Shown here piece after piece: positions 8,054 to 16,429 of a DNA stretch of 64,000 nt. The notes beneath the pieces were generated by a model that was given only the letters and a program-made list of their open reading frames with translations, ran no database searches and had not been told where the DNA came from. The stretch spans positions 1-64,000 of the forward strand of contig NZ_VWSJ01000001.1 of NCBI RefSeq assembly GCF_009690845.1, read 5' to 3'. This DNA comes from Campylobacter portucalensis (lineage in GTDB: Bacteria > Campylobacterota > Campylobacteria > Campylobacterales > Campylobacteraceae). Numbering within the stretch: position 1 is the stretch's first letter; each line of letters begins with the position of its first letter. The position numbers and the translations under genes are program-made.

Positions 8054-10174
8054 CTATCTTTTTAATCTATAAATTTTGACATCATCATCGAGTATAACTG
8101 GTTCAAAAAGCTCACTATCATATCTTTCTAACATAAACATTTGAACGTATGATGAATTTAACGCCACATCATCACAAATAACAAAAACTCCGCTACCTTT
8201 CATATATATAATATTTATAACACCGCTATTATTAAAATTATATTCGCTAACTTTTAGCTTAGAATTCTCATATTCTGTAACAAATAAATTTTTAACAGCA
8301 ATTTTTTGAGAGTTTATTTTTATATTTTTCATATCATAACTAATTCTAAAACCATTATTTAAAAGCACCTCATTGCCTTGTTTTTCTAAAGCATAAGCGT
8401 AACTAAAAAACGGTTCTGGGTATGATTTTCCAGTTTTTAAATCTATATTTGAAAAATATGTTATAACATTAAAAATATTCATCATTCTTTTTGGTAAATA
8501 ATAATAAACTTCTCTTGTTTTTCTAGGTGGCTTAAAATCTTTTGAAGATACCATATTTAAAAAATCATCAATATTGCTTGCATTATAATCTTTCATCATC
8601 TTATCAATCAAAAGCCCTTTTCCAACCCAAGAGTAATCATCGTGAGAATTATACTCTCTTTCTGTATATTCAACAGCTAATCTTGCTAAATTTGCTGATG
8701 TGATTTGATCTTTAAATAAAGATGAGCTAACTAAAAAATTATAATCTCCTGGATGCTTTGAGCCATCTACTAAGGTTTTTACATCAGCATAGTATCTAAT
8801 TGGATATCCATAATCCCACCAAGATACAAAATAATCCTCTACATTTGCCATTGTTTTAAATTTATCTAAAATTTTAACTTCATTATTAAAAAATACGCTA
8901 TAAGTTTTATATTCGTAGATGTGTTTTAGTGATGGATATATAGCCAAAGCAGTAACAATACTCAAAAAAGCAAATTTAAACCACTTTTTGATATTAAAAA
9001 AATCACATAAATAAACGATAAAAAATCCAAATCCAAGTCCCATTATAGGAACAGCATAAATAGTAAATCTAAGTCCTGCAAATAACGAAATAAATCCAAG
9101 CCCTAAAAATGGAAGAGATAAAATGAAGGTTTTGTTTTTTATAAATACCCAAAAAACGCCGATTAAAGATAGAAAAAATACTATAGTATGAGAGCTAATC
9201 CTTGCCATAAAAAGATCAAAATCATCAATCAATTTACCAGCTTCTTGAATTGTGTTGCTTATATTAAAAAACATAAGTTGAGTGGTTGTAGCTACAACTG
9301 AATTTCTGGTTGCATAAAATTTTAACTCAGAAAGTACAGGGCTTAATCCACCATTGAAAGCAAAAATTAAAAAACAAATAGCAAATATAGAAGCGATAAT
9401 TTTTTTGTTATCTGTTTTTAAAAATATATAAAAGCATAAAAATAATAGTATAAATTTTATATAAGCACTTAAAATCATAAGCGATATAAAAAGCAAAACA
9501 AAGGCTTTATAAAGAGTTAAATTTTTTCTATCAAATATAAAAATATATAGCAAAAACATAAATGTTAAGGCTAAATTTAAACTATAAGATGACCCATACC
9601 ACCAAAAATATATAATCATAAAAATTGGAGCAATTAATGCAAATTTAAGCTCTTTTTTAATCACTGCTAAAATAAGACCATACAAAATAAAGCAAGGAAG
9701 AGTTATATTCAACATATCTGTATCATAATATCCAGCCATCGTTCTATTATAATAACTATGTGCAACTACGCTTATTAAAGCAGCAATAAATCCAGCTTCT
9801 GTTTTTTTAAATTCTTTTGCTATTAAAATTAAAGGTATAACAACTAAAGAGCTAAAAACAGAACTCATATGCAAAATGATAGTTTCTAATTTAAAAGGAG
9901 TTATAAAATATAATAAAGCCGTAACCTTAGATAATAACTGATCTACATAACTCAAATCATGTGGCTGATGAAAACCAGCTATTAGATCTCTAGCTCCTTC
10001 TGCAAAAACATAGCCATCATTTGTGTTTATCATAATTTGATCATTAAAAATCATCTCATCATATCCACCTGCCCAATATACCCAATAATACCTAGCCAAA
10101 ATTCCAAATACAAAAGAAATAATCATAAAAATAATCGCCCATGATTTTGTATTAAAATCAATGCTATCTCTCAT
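8054..10174 (-). CDS. pglB: Oligosaccharyltransferase PglB (STT3 family)
   Basis: Transfers a lipid-linked glycan to asparagine in periplasmic proteins. The 706-residue protein has about 13 transmembrane helices in its N-terminal two thirds and a periplasmic C-terminal domain. Visible landmarks are NDGYVFAEGARDLIAGFHQP near residue 50 (first metal-binding aspartate), YYDTDML (second), the external-loop-5 TIQE motif, and WWDYG at 452-456 in the acceptor-sequon site. The Arg in FMARISS aligns with the residue known in C. lari PglB to favour an acidic residue at -2 of the sequon. Among other pgl genes, only pglG and possibly gne are nearby. A TATAAT at 10217-10222 gives it its own promoter. Confidence 0.96.
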   Translation of the reverse strand: MRDSIDFNTKSWAIIFMIISFVFGILARYYWVYWAGGYDEMIFNDQIMINTNDGYVFAEGARDLIAGFHQPHDLSYVDQLLSKVTALLYFITPFKLETIILHMSSVFSSLVVIPLILIAKEFKKTEAGFIAALISVVAHSYYNRTMAGYYDTDMLNITLPCFILYGLILAVIKKELKFALIAPIFMIIYFWWYGSSYSLNLALTFMFLLYIFIFDRKNLTLYKAFVLLFISLMILSAYIKFILLFLCFYIFLKTDNKKIIASIFAICFLIFAFNGGLSPVLSELKFYATRNSVVATTTQLMFFNISNTIQEAGKLIDDFDLFMARISSHTIVFFLSLIGVFWVFIKNKTFILSLPFLGLGFISLFAGLRFTIYAVPIMGLGFGFFIVYLCDFFNIKKWFKFAFLSIVTALAIYPSLKHIYEYKTYSVFFNNEVKILDKFKTMANVEDYFVSWWDYGYPIRYYADVKTLVDGSKHPGDYNFLVSSSLFKDQITSANLARLAVEYTEREYNSHDDYSWVGKGLLIDKMMKDYNASNIDDFLNMVSSKDFKPPRKTREVYYYLPKRMMNIFNVITYFSNIDLKTGKSYPEPFFSYAYALEKQGNEVLLNNGFRISYDMKNIKINSQKIAVKNLFVTEYENSKLKVSEYNFNNSGVINIIYMKGSGVFVICDDVALNSSYVQMFMLERYDSELFEPVILDDDVKIYRLKR

Positions 10175-10216
10175 TTTAATCCTTTATAAATTTTCAAAGT
10201 TTATTTAAATTTTCAA

Positions 10217-10222
10217 TTATAC
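10217..10222 (-). promoter_or_regulatory. Candidate -10 box (TATAAT) for pglB-pglG-hisH-hisA
   Basis: TATAAT on the minus strand in the 97-base gap between the GT52 gene and pglB, 43 bases before the pglB ATG. It suggests pglB is transcribed independently of the sialic acid locus. Confidence 0.5.
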
Positions 10223-10271
10223 TAATTGAGATTTAAACAAACCTAAAACCATTATATTTTTTATGATTGTT

Positions 10272-11243
10272 TTAAATTTGTTCAAACTCTATAATATTAA
10301 TGCCTAAATTTTTCATTATTTCGTATAGATTTTTAAAGCATCTAATCTCGCTTTGATTATCTATATAAATGGCATTTAAATTTAAACAATTCATATTTGA
10401 CAAAATAAATAAAGACGTAGAAAAAAATCCATAAATTTCATATTTTATAGAACTATCTTTTTTAATTTCATTAATAATATAATCTTCTATAATCAAATCA
10501 GTTTTTATGTAATTTACATTTTTGATTTTATACTCTTCTCTAGGATGCGGCATATAAAAATCAATTTTAAATTTATCTATTAAATTCTCAATCAAAGCCT
10601 TATTTTTAGATAAATTTGATTCATAAATTGGCTGACCCAAAAAAATCTTTACAACTTTTTTATTTTTTGTATCGCTAAAATCATCAAAATCAAAAAGCTT
10701 TATAAATTTAGTATTATTAAAAACATTTTTTAAATTTTCAAATATCGTATAGTGCATTTTTGAGTTTTTTGTTATATATTCATTATCAAAATCGCTAAAT
10801 TTAAAAACAAATTTTTTGATAACATAAACGATTTTTGCCTTGAAGCTTCTATTTTTAAAAGATGAAAAAATCTGATCGTAATTTGTTATATTTGCCGCAC
10901 CATCATCAAATGTATAAAAATTTTGAAATTTAAGAGTATTTAATACAATCCAAAGTCCAATCGCCGTCCAATTTGCAAAAAAGATATTTTGATATTTTTT
11001 ATTTTTAGCAAATTTATAAATAGAAAAATTAATTTTCATCCTTTCGATTATATTTGCAAATTGCTTAAATTCTATAACCTTTACGCTTTTTGGTTTTGGA
11101 TGAAAATTTTTTATATAAAAATCCAACTTTTTGTTTTTATGATCTTTTAAAACCAAAAGTTCAAACTCATCGCTATGATAAGTTTTTATAATTTCTTGAG
11201 AGATTAAAATTTGAAGTGGTGTAAAACAGATAAATAAATTCAA
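10272..11243 (-). CDS. GT52-family glycosyltransferase, putative sialyltransferase
   Basis: The N-terminus NLFICFTPLQILISQEII, the ANWTAIGLWIVLN segment, FDDGAANI near residue 120, YMPHPREEY near 230 and EIYGFFSTSLF near 270 match glycosyltransferase family 52, which includes LOS alpha-2,3-sialyltransferases such as Neisseria Lst. It would transfer sialic acid from CMP-sialic acid; donor and acceptor are inferred from neuA, neuB and neuC upstream. I prefer the TTG start at 11243: it forms a TTGA overlap with the flippase stop and has AAGGAG five bases upstream. An ATG at 11258 would put that ribosome-binding site inside the gene. Length is then 323 residues. Confidence 0.8.
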   Translation of the reverse strand: MNLFICFTPLQILISQEIIKTYHSDEFELLVLKDHKNKKLDFYIKNFHPKPKSVKVIEFKQFANIIERMKINFSIYKFAKNKKYQNIFFANWTAIGLWIVLNTLKFQNFYTFDDGAANITNYDQIFSSFKNRSFKAKIVYVIKKFVFKFSDFDNEYITKNSKMHYTIFENLKNVFNNTKFIKLFDFDDFSDTKNKKVVKIFLGQPIYESNLSKNKALIENLIDKFKIDFYMPHPREEYKIKNVNYIKTDLIIEDYIINEIKKDSSIKYEIYGFFSTSLFILSNMNCLNLNAIYIDNQSEIRCFKNLYEIMKNLGINIIEFEQI

Positions 11244-12448
11244 TTTCTCTCCTTGCAAATTCTAACTTGATAATATAAAAGTGGAAGTATAGCTAAATTT
11301 GATACAATCATAGCAAATGGAACAAATTTAATCCCAAATTTAGAAGCAATAAATAAAATTATTAAATAAATAACAGTTGAGATAACAGAACAAACTGAAA
11401 TAATGCTATTTTTAGAGTAAAAAAACAAATAATTTACTAAAACTAAATACGCTGGAATAAATCCAATTCCTATTAAAAACATTAAAGCAAAATACTTAAC
11501 ACCATCAAACTCATCTCCTAAGAATAAGATAAAAACTGAATTTGGCACAAAACTAACTAAAAGTGCTGGAACAAAAAATAAAATAAAGCAAACAAAAGCT
11601 ATTTTAATAACCAAATATTTATTTAACTTTTTATTCTTTAAGTTTTCAAAAAAATATGGAATAATTGCTTTATTTGCTGAGTTTATAACCATACTGAAAA
11701 TAGAAGCTAGCATAAATCCAGCCGCGTAAATTCCAAGCTCTTTTGATGAAAAAAACTGATAAATAAATATCCTATCAAATTGCCCTTTTGTAAATCCACT
11801 TAAATGATGAAGCACTAAAGGAAGTCCAAAGCTAAAGATATAAATAAGATTTGATTTAAAAATTTTTTTACTTAGTTTTAATTTAAATCCTTTTTTTCTA
11901 AACATTGTATAAGCAAAAATAGCTGTTATAAATGAACCTAAAAAAATAGCAAAAAATCTATAAATTACTAAATTTTCGCTTGCTTTTTCTAAAATTAAAA
12001 TAGTTAAAATCGTAACCAAAACTGATCCAAAAATTTGTATTTTGATATATTCAAATGGCTCTTTTTGACACTGACGAAGTGCTAATTGCACTGCTAAAAG
12101 TGCATTTACAAATGAAATCGTAGCAAGCAGCATAAAAATAATTGATGAATTAAATAAAGCTACTATAAATATAACTCCTGATATAAAAAAAGCATAAATA
12201 TACCCACTTACTACTAAATTGTTTAAATTTCTTTTTCCATAAAAATAGTAATACCTTGCAACTGCCCCATCTTGACACATCCCAACAACTATGCCAAACA
12301 AAGTTAAAAATGCAGTGTAATAAGCCATCTCCCCATACCCACTAGCACCTAATTTTCTAGTTAAATAAGGCATCAATAAAAATGGTGGAATTTGAGCTAT
12401 AATTTGTCCAAATAGATAGATAAAGCTATCTTTAAAAAGTCTATTCAT
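11240..12448 (-). CDS. Wzx-type oligosaccharide flippase (MATE/PST family)
   Basis: A 402-residue protein made almost entirely of about 12 transmembrane helices, starting MNRLFKDSFIYLFGQIIAQIPPFLLMPYLTRKLG, the usual Wzx opening in which a short basic helix precedes helix 1 and a PYLTRxLG turn. It probably flips a lipid-linked glycan across the inner membrane. It lies between neuB and the sialyltransferase-like gene. A second flippase (16430-17827) is in the same locus; the two look only distantly alike. Substrate unknown. Confidence 0.82.
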   Translation of the reverse strand: MNRLFKDSFIYLFGQIIAQIPPFLLMPYLTRKLGASGYGEMAYYTAFLTLFGIVVGMCQDGAVARYYYFYGKRNLNNLVVSGYIYAFFISGVIFIVALFNSSIIFMLLATISFVNALLAVQLALRQCQKEPFEYIKIQIFGSVLVTILTILILEKASENLVIYRFFAIFLGSFITAIFAYTMFRKKGFKLKLSKKIFKSNLIYIFSFGLPLVLHHLSGFTKGQFDRIFIYQFFSSKELGIYAAGFMLASIFSMVINSANKAIIPYFFENLKNKKLNKYLVIKIAFVCFILFFVPALLVSFVPNSVFILFLGDEFDGVKYFALMFLIGIGFIPAYLVLVNYLFFYSKNSIISVCSVISTVIYLIILFIASKFGIKFVPFAMIVSNLAILPLLYYQVRICKERN

Positions 12449-12561
12449 AAAGGCTCTTTTTGTAAATTTTGCTTTTTAAATTTATACTCATAAAATGCCT
12501 TTTTTGTATCATAATTTTCAATTTTCTTGCTCGCATATATGGCTAAATTTGATTTGAGAAT
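12445..12561 (-). pseudogene. Possible C-terminal stub of a lost gene between neuB and the flippase
   Basis: In the frame offset by one from the neuB 3' end, an open stretch without its own good start runs to a TGA at 12447-12445 that overlaps the flippase ATG as ATGA. Its last part reads NYDTKKAFYEYKFKKQNLQ, of ordinary protein composition. The ATGA junction is the style of overlap used elsewhere in this operon, so this may be the tail of a deleted gene. It is short, and chance is possible. Confidence 0.25.
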
Positions 12562-13579
12562 TTTTCGTTATATCATTCTTAGCAACTTTGCCTAATAATT
12601 TATAATAATCATCTGCATTAAAATCCCCATTTCCAGGGCGTTTTACCCATAAATTTTCTCTACTTAAAATCTCTCCTTTTTTTATATCTCTATCAGCCAC
12701 AACTGAAGCAAAAGCAAAATCTTTTGTAGGCTTTTCATCCGCTATAATCTCATCTTTCTTGCCACCTCGCATCTGTTTTAAGGCTTTTGAGGCATAATTT
12801 AATTCTTTAAAAGCACTCTCATCCATCGAACAAACTATATCAGGACCAACTCTATCTACCGTATCAGTATAATGTCTCTCAACTATACTTGCGCCAATTG
12901 CTATCGCTCCAATGCAAGCAAGATTGTTTGTAGTATGATCGCTTAAGCCAATAACCGCATCTGGAAAATTAGCGGCTAACTCTTTCATCGCTCCAAGCCT
13001 AACATCTTTATATTTAGTTGGATAGACATTTGTGCAGTGAAGCAGGGCATATGGTACTTTTGCAGCTCTTATAATTTGGACTGATTTTTTGATACTTTCA
13101 ATGCTATTCATTCCAGTTGATAAAATAATTGGCTTTTTAAACGAAGCAATTAATTCAATTAATGGATAGTTGTTACACTCACCTGAACCGATTTTATAAG
13201 CTGGGATATTCATTTTCTCTAACCTTAAAGCTGCAGCTCTTGAAAAAGGAGTTGAGATAAAAATCATTTTTTTACTTTCAACATATTTTTGAAGCTTTAT
13301 CTCATCATCTTCATTTAAAGCACACCTTTTCATGATCTCATAAATACTAACATCTGCATTGCCTGGTATTACGTTTTTAGCTTCATCGCTCATCTCATCT
13401 TCTATGATATGAGTTTGGTGTTTTATGATTTTTGCTCCAGCCCTTGCTGCACTATCAACCATTTCAAAAGCTGTTTTTAAGCTTCCTTCGTGATTTATAC
13501 CAATTTCACAAATAATTAATGGGTCGTGTTTATATCCAACTTTTAGTCCCGCTATTTCAAATTCGACATTTTCATTCAT
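12518..13579 (-). CDS. neuB: N-acetylneuraminate synthase (NeuB)
   Basis: Condenses ManNAc with phosphoenolpyruvate to give N-acetylneuraminic acid. The 353-residue protein shows the NeuB barrel with CEIGINHEGS near residue 25, AGAKIIKHQTHI near 49, FISTPFS near 107, KIGSGECNNYPLI near 131 and STGMNSIESI near 154. HVIPGN-type and LSDHT motifs follow, and a C-terminal antifreeze-like (SAF) domain begins with FAFASVVADRDIKKGEIL near 285. KHQTHIxEDEMS and SGECNNYPLI favour the sialic acid enzyme over the legionaminic or pseudaminic acid synthases. Its ATG lies 57 bases after the current stop of the upstream GT2 gene. Confidence 0.93.
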   Translation of the reverse strand: MNENVEFEIAGLKVGYKHDPLIICEIGINHEGSLKTAFEMVDSAARAGAKIIKHQTHIIEDEMSDEAKNVIPGNADVSIYEIMKRCALNEDDEIKLQKYVESKKMIFISTPFSRAAALRLEKMNIPAYKIGSGECNNYPLIELIASFKKPIILSTGMNSIESIKKSVQIIRAAKVPYALLHCTNVYPTKYKDVRLGAMKELAANFPDAVIGLSDHTTNNLACIGAIAIGASIVERHYTDTVDRVGPDIVCSMDESAFKELNYASKALKQMRGGKKDEIIADEKPTKDFAFASVVADRDIKKGEILSRENLWVKRPGNGDFNADDYYKLLGKVAKNDITKNSQIKFSHICEQEN

Positions 13580-13636
13580 TTTATTAATCCTTTAATAACC
13601 TTTATGATTTTATTTTTTAAAAAAAGCTTTATTTCG

Positions 13637-14569
13637 CTAAGCCACGAAGATGTGCTGCTCCCCCCCCTCAATAGTTTTTAAGGTATGGATAAATTCTTTT
13701 TTATAGCCACTATAGTTTTTATTGAAATTTATAAATTCAAGTGGATCGCTCATTTTAATATCATATTTTTTAAAAATTTCATCAAGTAAAATCAATCTAC
13801 TAAAAACTATAAATATCCAAGTTTTAGGATAATAATTTGAGTTTTTATTATTTTTAAAATCATAAACTCCAAATCCAAAATCCTTTTTTTGAAATTTCAT
13901 ATGATAATAAGCTGTTAGGCTATTATTTACTTTAAAATTTTCATCGCTATAAAAGGTGTATTTTTTTGGAAAATTTAAATACTCGCAAGTTTTGCCTTTT
14001 TTAAATTTTATCTCATCACTCATTTTAAATATGCATAAATCCCCATTAAGCCCACAAAAAATAGATTCACTTAGGCAATAAATTTTTGAATTTTGCATAA
14101 TTATATTTATCCCGCTTAATTTTATAAACTCATTATCTTTCAATTTTGAAAAGCACTCTTTTATAAGCGGAATTTTTTCTTTATCTAAAATAATATCGCC
14201 ATCAATCTTTAAAGCCCATTTTTTAGTTGTTTTACTCAGTGTAAAATTATAATAATTTACTAAGCTTTGATAATCATCTTCTTCTAACTCTTTAAAATTA
14301 TCGCTTCCTTGAGAGAATACTTTTGGCAAATAGTGATAAGCTTTTAATTTTTGTGGATATTTTTTAAATGAATTTGTTAAAATTTCTTCCGTGTTATCGC
14401 TAGAGTCATTAAAAACTACTATTAATTCATCAACTAAATCTATCCAACTATCAATTACTTGCTCTAAAAACTCCCCTTCATTTTTGCACCGTATAAAGCC
14501 ACTAAGCCCATCGCTTCTATCTTTGCAAGGCATAAATTTAACATCTGGATTTTGAATTTCTATAATCAT
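13637..14569 (-). CDS. Family 2-like glycosyltransferase with a G8 tract near its 3' end (phase-variable C-terminus)
   Basis: A 310-residue GT-A type protein: LSGFIRCKNEGEFLEQVIDSW near residue 22, the donor-site DELIVVFNDSSDNTEEI near 48 and the DxD-like KIDGDIIL near 122. The sugar specificity is unknown. A run of eight Gs (13660-13667, shown as C on the plus strand) starts in codons for EGG close to the end. With G8 the protein ends after EGGEQHIFVA. With G7 it would gain 27 residues (including WLSEIKLFLKNK) and stop in an ATGA overlap with neuB; with G9 it ends after 10 different residues. The start ATG overlaps the neuA stop as ATGA. Confidence 0.85.
   Translation of the reverse strand: MIIEIQNPDVKFMPCKDRSDGLSGFIRCKNEGEFLEQVIDSWIDLVDELIVVFNDSSDNTEEILTNSFKKYPQKLKAYHYLPKVFSQGSDNFKELEEDDYQSLVNYYNFTLSKTTKKWALKIDGDIILDKEKIPLIKECFSKLKDNEFIKLSGINIIMQNSKIYCLSESIFCGLNGDLCIFKMSDEIKFKKGKTCEYLNFPKKYTFYSDENFKVNNSLTAYYHMKFQKKDFGFGVYDFKNNKNSNYYPKTWIFIVFSRLILLDEIFKKYDIKMSDPLEFINFNKNYSGYKKEFIHTLKTIEGGEQHIFVA
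13660..13667 (-). repeat. G8 homopolymer tract (probable contingency locus)
   Basis: Eight consecutive C on the plus strand, eight G on the coding strand of the GT2 gene. Long G/C runs are rare in such AT-rich DNA. In Campylobacter, runs of about eight or more in surface-glycan genes slip during replication and vary phase. Confidence 0.85.
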
Positions 14570-15243
14570 TTTATATCCTTTAAAGCTAAATTTGCTCTTT
14601 TTAAATCCTCTAAATTATCAATATCAATGCTTGAGTTTTCATCCATTTCGTAAATATTAATCGGCTCGACAAAAAATCGTTTGTGTTTTAGCAAATCGCT
14701 CACCAAATTTATATAAATCGCTCCATTTGGCACAAAAGCAGGAGGTAAATTTTGCCTTGGAGACTCTAAATCTTTTAAATTTCTAATAGCTTTAAATTCG
14801 TTATCATCAAAAATTAAGCTTTTTAATGGATGATGAGAGGCTTTTTTAACTGAGATTAAAGAGCCTAATTTATTTTTTTTAAACTCATTAAAAGCTTCTT
14901 TTATGTGAAATTCGCTTCTTAAAGGGCTTGTTGGCTGAAGTAAGATACAAATTCCATCATTTAAATTTAACTCATTTAAAGCGTGTATTAAAGCGTCAAT
15001 TGAAGTTACACTATCGCCTGCTAAATTTAAAGGTCTATTTATAACTTTTGCGCCAAATTTAAGGGCTTCATTTTTTAAATTTTCCCCATCAGTTGAAACT
15101 ATAATCTCATCAAAAATTTCACTATTTTTTGCTCCTATTATCGCTCTAGCTAAAAGTGAAAACTCTCCAACCCTAGCTAAGTTTTTATCTTTTATCCCTT
15201 TTGATCCACTTCTTGCTAAGATAACTGCTATAACTTTACTCAT
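14566..15243 (-). CDS. neuA: CMP-N-acetylneuraminic acid synthetase (NeuA)
   Basis: Activates sialic acid with CTP to CMP-sialic acid, the sialyltransferase donor. The start at 15243 gives MSKVIAVILARSGSKGIKDKNL, the standard nucleotide-binding opening of this cytidylyltransferase family. An in-frame ATG at 15282 adds 13 unlike residues inside neuC. LQPTSPLRSE near residue 90 and DIDNLEDL near the end are also typical. Length is 225 residues. It overlaps the neuC end by 8 bases and its stop overlaps the GT2 start as ATGA, so the genes are translated from one message. Confidence 0.92.
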   Translation of the reverse strand: MSKVIAVILARSGSKGIKDKNLARVGEFSLLARAIIGAKNSEIFDEIIVSTDGENLKNEALKFGAKVINRPLNLAGDSVTSIDALIHALNELNLNDGICILLQPTSPLRSEFHIKEAFNEFKKNKLGSLISVKKASHHPLKSLIFDDNEFKAIRNLKDLESPRQNLPPAFVPNGAIYINLVSDLLKHKRFFVEPINIYEMDENSSIDIDNLEDLKRANLALKDIK

Positions 15244-16351
15244 AAAATCTCTTTTGGATATTAGTTTGCCAAATTTCATCATTATTTATAAATTTATCAA
15301 ATTCACTAACACTGTTGCCGCTTCCAAATTCATTTGTAAATTTAGGATTAAACTTATCTAAACTTTTTATTGCTTTTAAAATCTCATCACTTTTATAGCT
15401 CACATTTAAAACTACTCCATCTTTGATTCTGCCATTTTGTCTAGTGCCTACATTTATCGTTTTAACCTTATAAAATGGTGCTTCTCTAATACCTGCACTT
15501 GAATTACCGATGATAAATTTAGCATTTTTCAGCAAAGTTAAAAAATATTCAAATCTAATTGAAGGAAAAATTTTAAAATTTGATAACTCTTTTAAATTTG
15601 AAATTTCATCTATAATAAATTTTGAACCGCTATCGTTATTTGGATAGATTATAATATAATTTAAATCGCTTTTTTTCAAAGCATCAAAGTAGTTTTTTGT
15701 ATAAATTTCTAAATTTTTAGTTTCAGTTGTTACTGGATGGAACAAAGAAAGCGCGTAATCTTTAAAATTAATTTCATAATGATTTAGCGCCTCGCTTAAA
15801 TTTGGCAAATCATCACTTGCCATCACATCTAAATCAGGTGAGCCTATGATAAAAATAGTTTTTTTATCTTCGCCCATTTTTATAAGGCGATTTTTAGCCT
15901 CTTTGTTTGCAACTAAATGAAGATGTGAAAACTTACTTACTGCATGGCGAATGCTCTCATCAATCGTTCCTGAAATTTCTCCACCTTCAATATGGCAAAC
16001 TAAAGTATTAGAAAACGCCCCTGCAATGGCACCTGAGAGTGCTTCTAGCCTATCGCCGTGGATAAAAATCATATCAGGATTTATCTCATCAAAAAATCTT
16101 GAAAAAAGATTAATGGTATTAGCAGTAACTGAACTCATTGGCTCGTTTTTAAATTGATTGCTAGCTAGATAGATGTTTTTATAGTTGTGATTTAAAATTT
16201 CTCTAAAAGTTCCACCATAAATCTCCATCATATGCATACCAGTAACTATTAAGTAAAGCTCAAATTTAGAGCTTTTTTCAACATAATTTAATAATGGCTT
16301 AATCTTACCAAAATCAGCCCTAGTTCCAGTTATGAAAAGAAGTTTTTTCAA
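15236..16351 (-). CDS. neuC: UDP-N-acetylglucosamine 2-epimerase, hydrolysing (NeuC)
   Basis: Converts UDP-GlcNAc to ManNAc and UDP, the first step of sialic acid synthesis. The 371-residue protein opens KLLFITGTRADFGKIKPLL, has FIHGDRLEALSGAIAGAFS near residue 96, HIEGGEISGTIDESIRHAVSKFSHLH near 118 (split by family variation), and IGNSSAGIREAPFYK near 282, all typical of the WecB/NeuC fold and its hydrolysing branch. It is first in the run neuC-neuA-GT2-neuB; 78 bases separate it from the upstream flippase. Confidence 0.93.
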   Translation of the reverse strand: MKKLLFITGTRADFGKIKPLLNYVEKSSKFELYLIVTGMHMMEIYGGTFREILNHNYKNIYLASNQFKNEPMSSVTANTINLFSRFFDEINPDMIFIHGDRLEALSGAIAGAFSNTLVCHIEGGEISGTIDESIRHAVSKFSHLHLVANKEAKNRLIKMGEDKKTIFIIGSPDLDVMASDDLPNLSEALNHYEINFKDYALSLFHPVTTETKNLEIYTKNYFDALKKSDLNYIIIYPNNDSGSKFIIDEISNLKELSNFKIFPSIRFEYFLTLLKNAKFIIGNSSAGIREAPFYKVKTINVGTRQNGRIKDGVVLNVSYKSDEILKAIKSLDKFNPKFTNEFGSGNSVSEFDKFINNDEIWQTNIQKRFYE

Positions 16352-16429
16352 AATTTTCCTTTTTTTTGCATTGATTGTTTTTACTGAAATAACAAAAATT
16401 ATGTTACCAAAAAAGCCCTTAAATAATCA

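Noticed and set aside
13660-13667. G8 as a simple sequencing error
   Set aside because: Possible but not preferred: both G8 and G7 give open, stopped frames, and the ATGA junction of G7 argues for a real variable tract.
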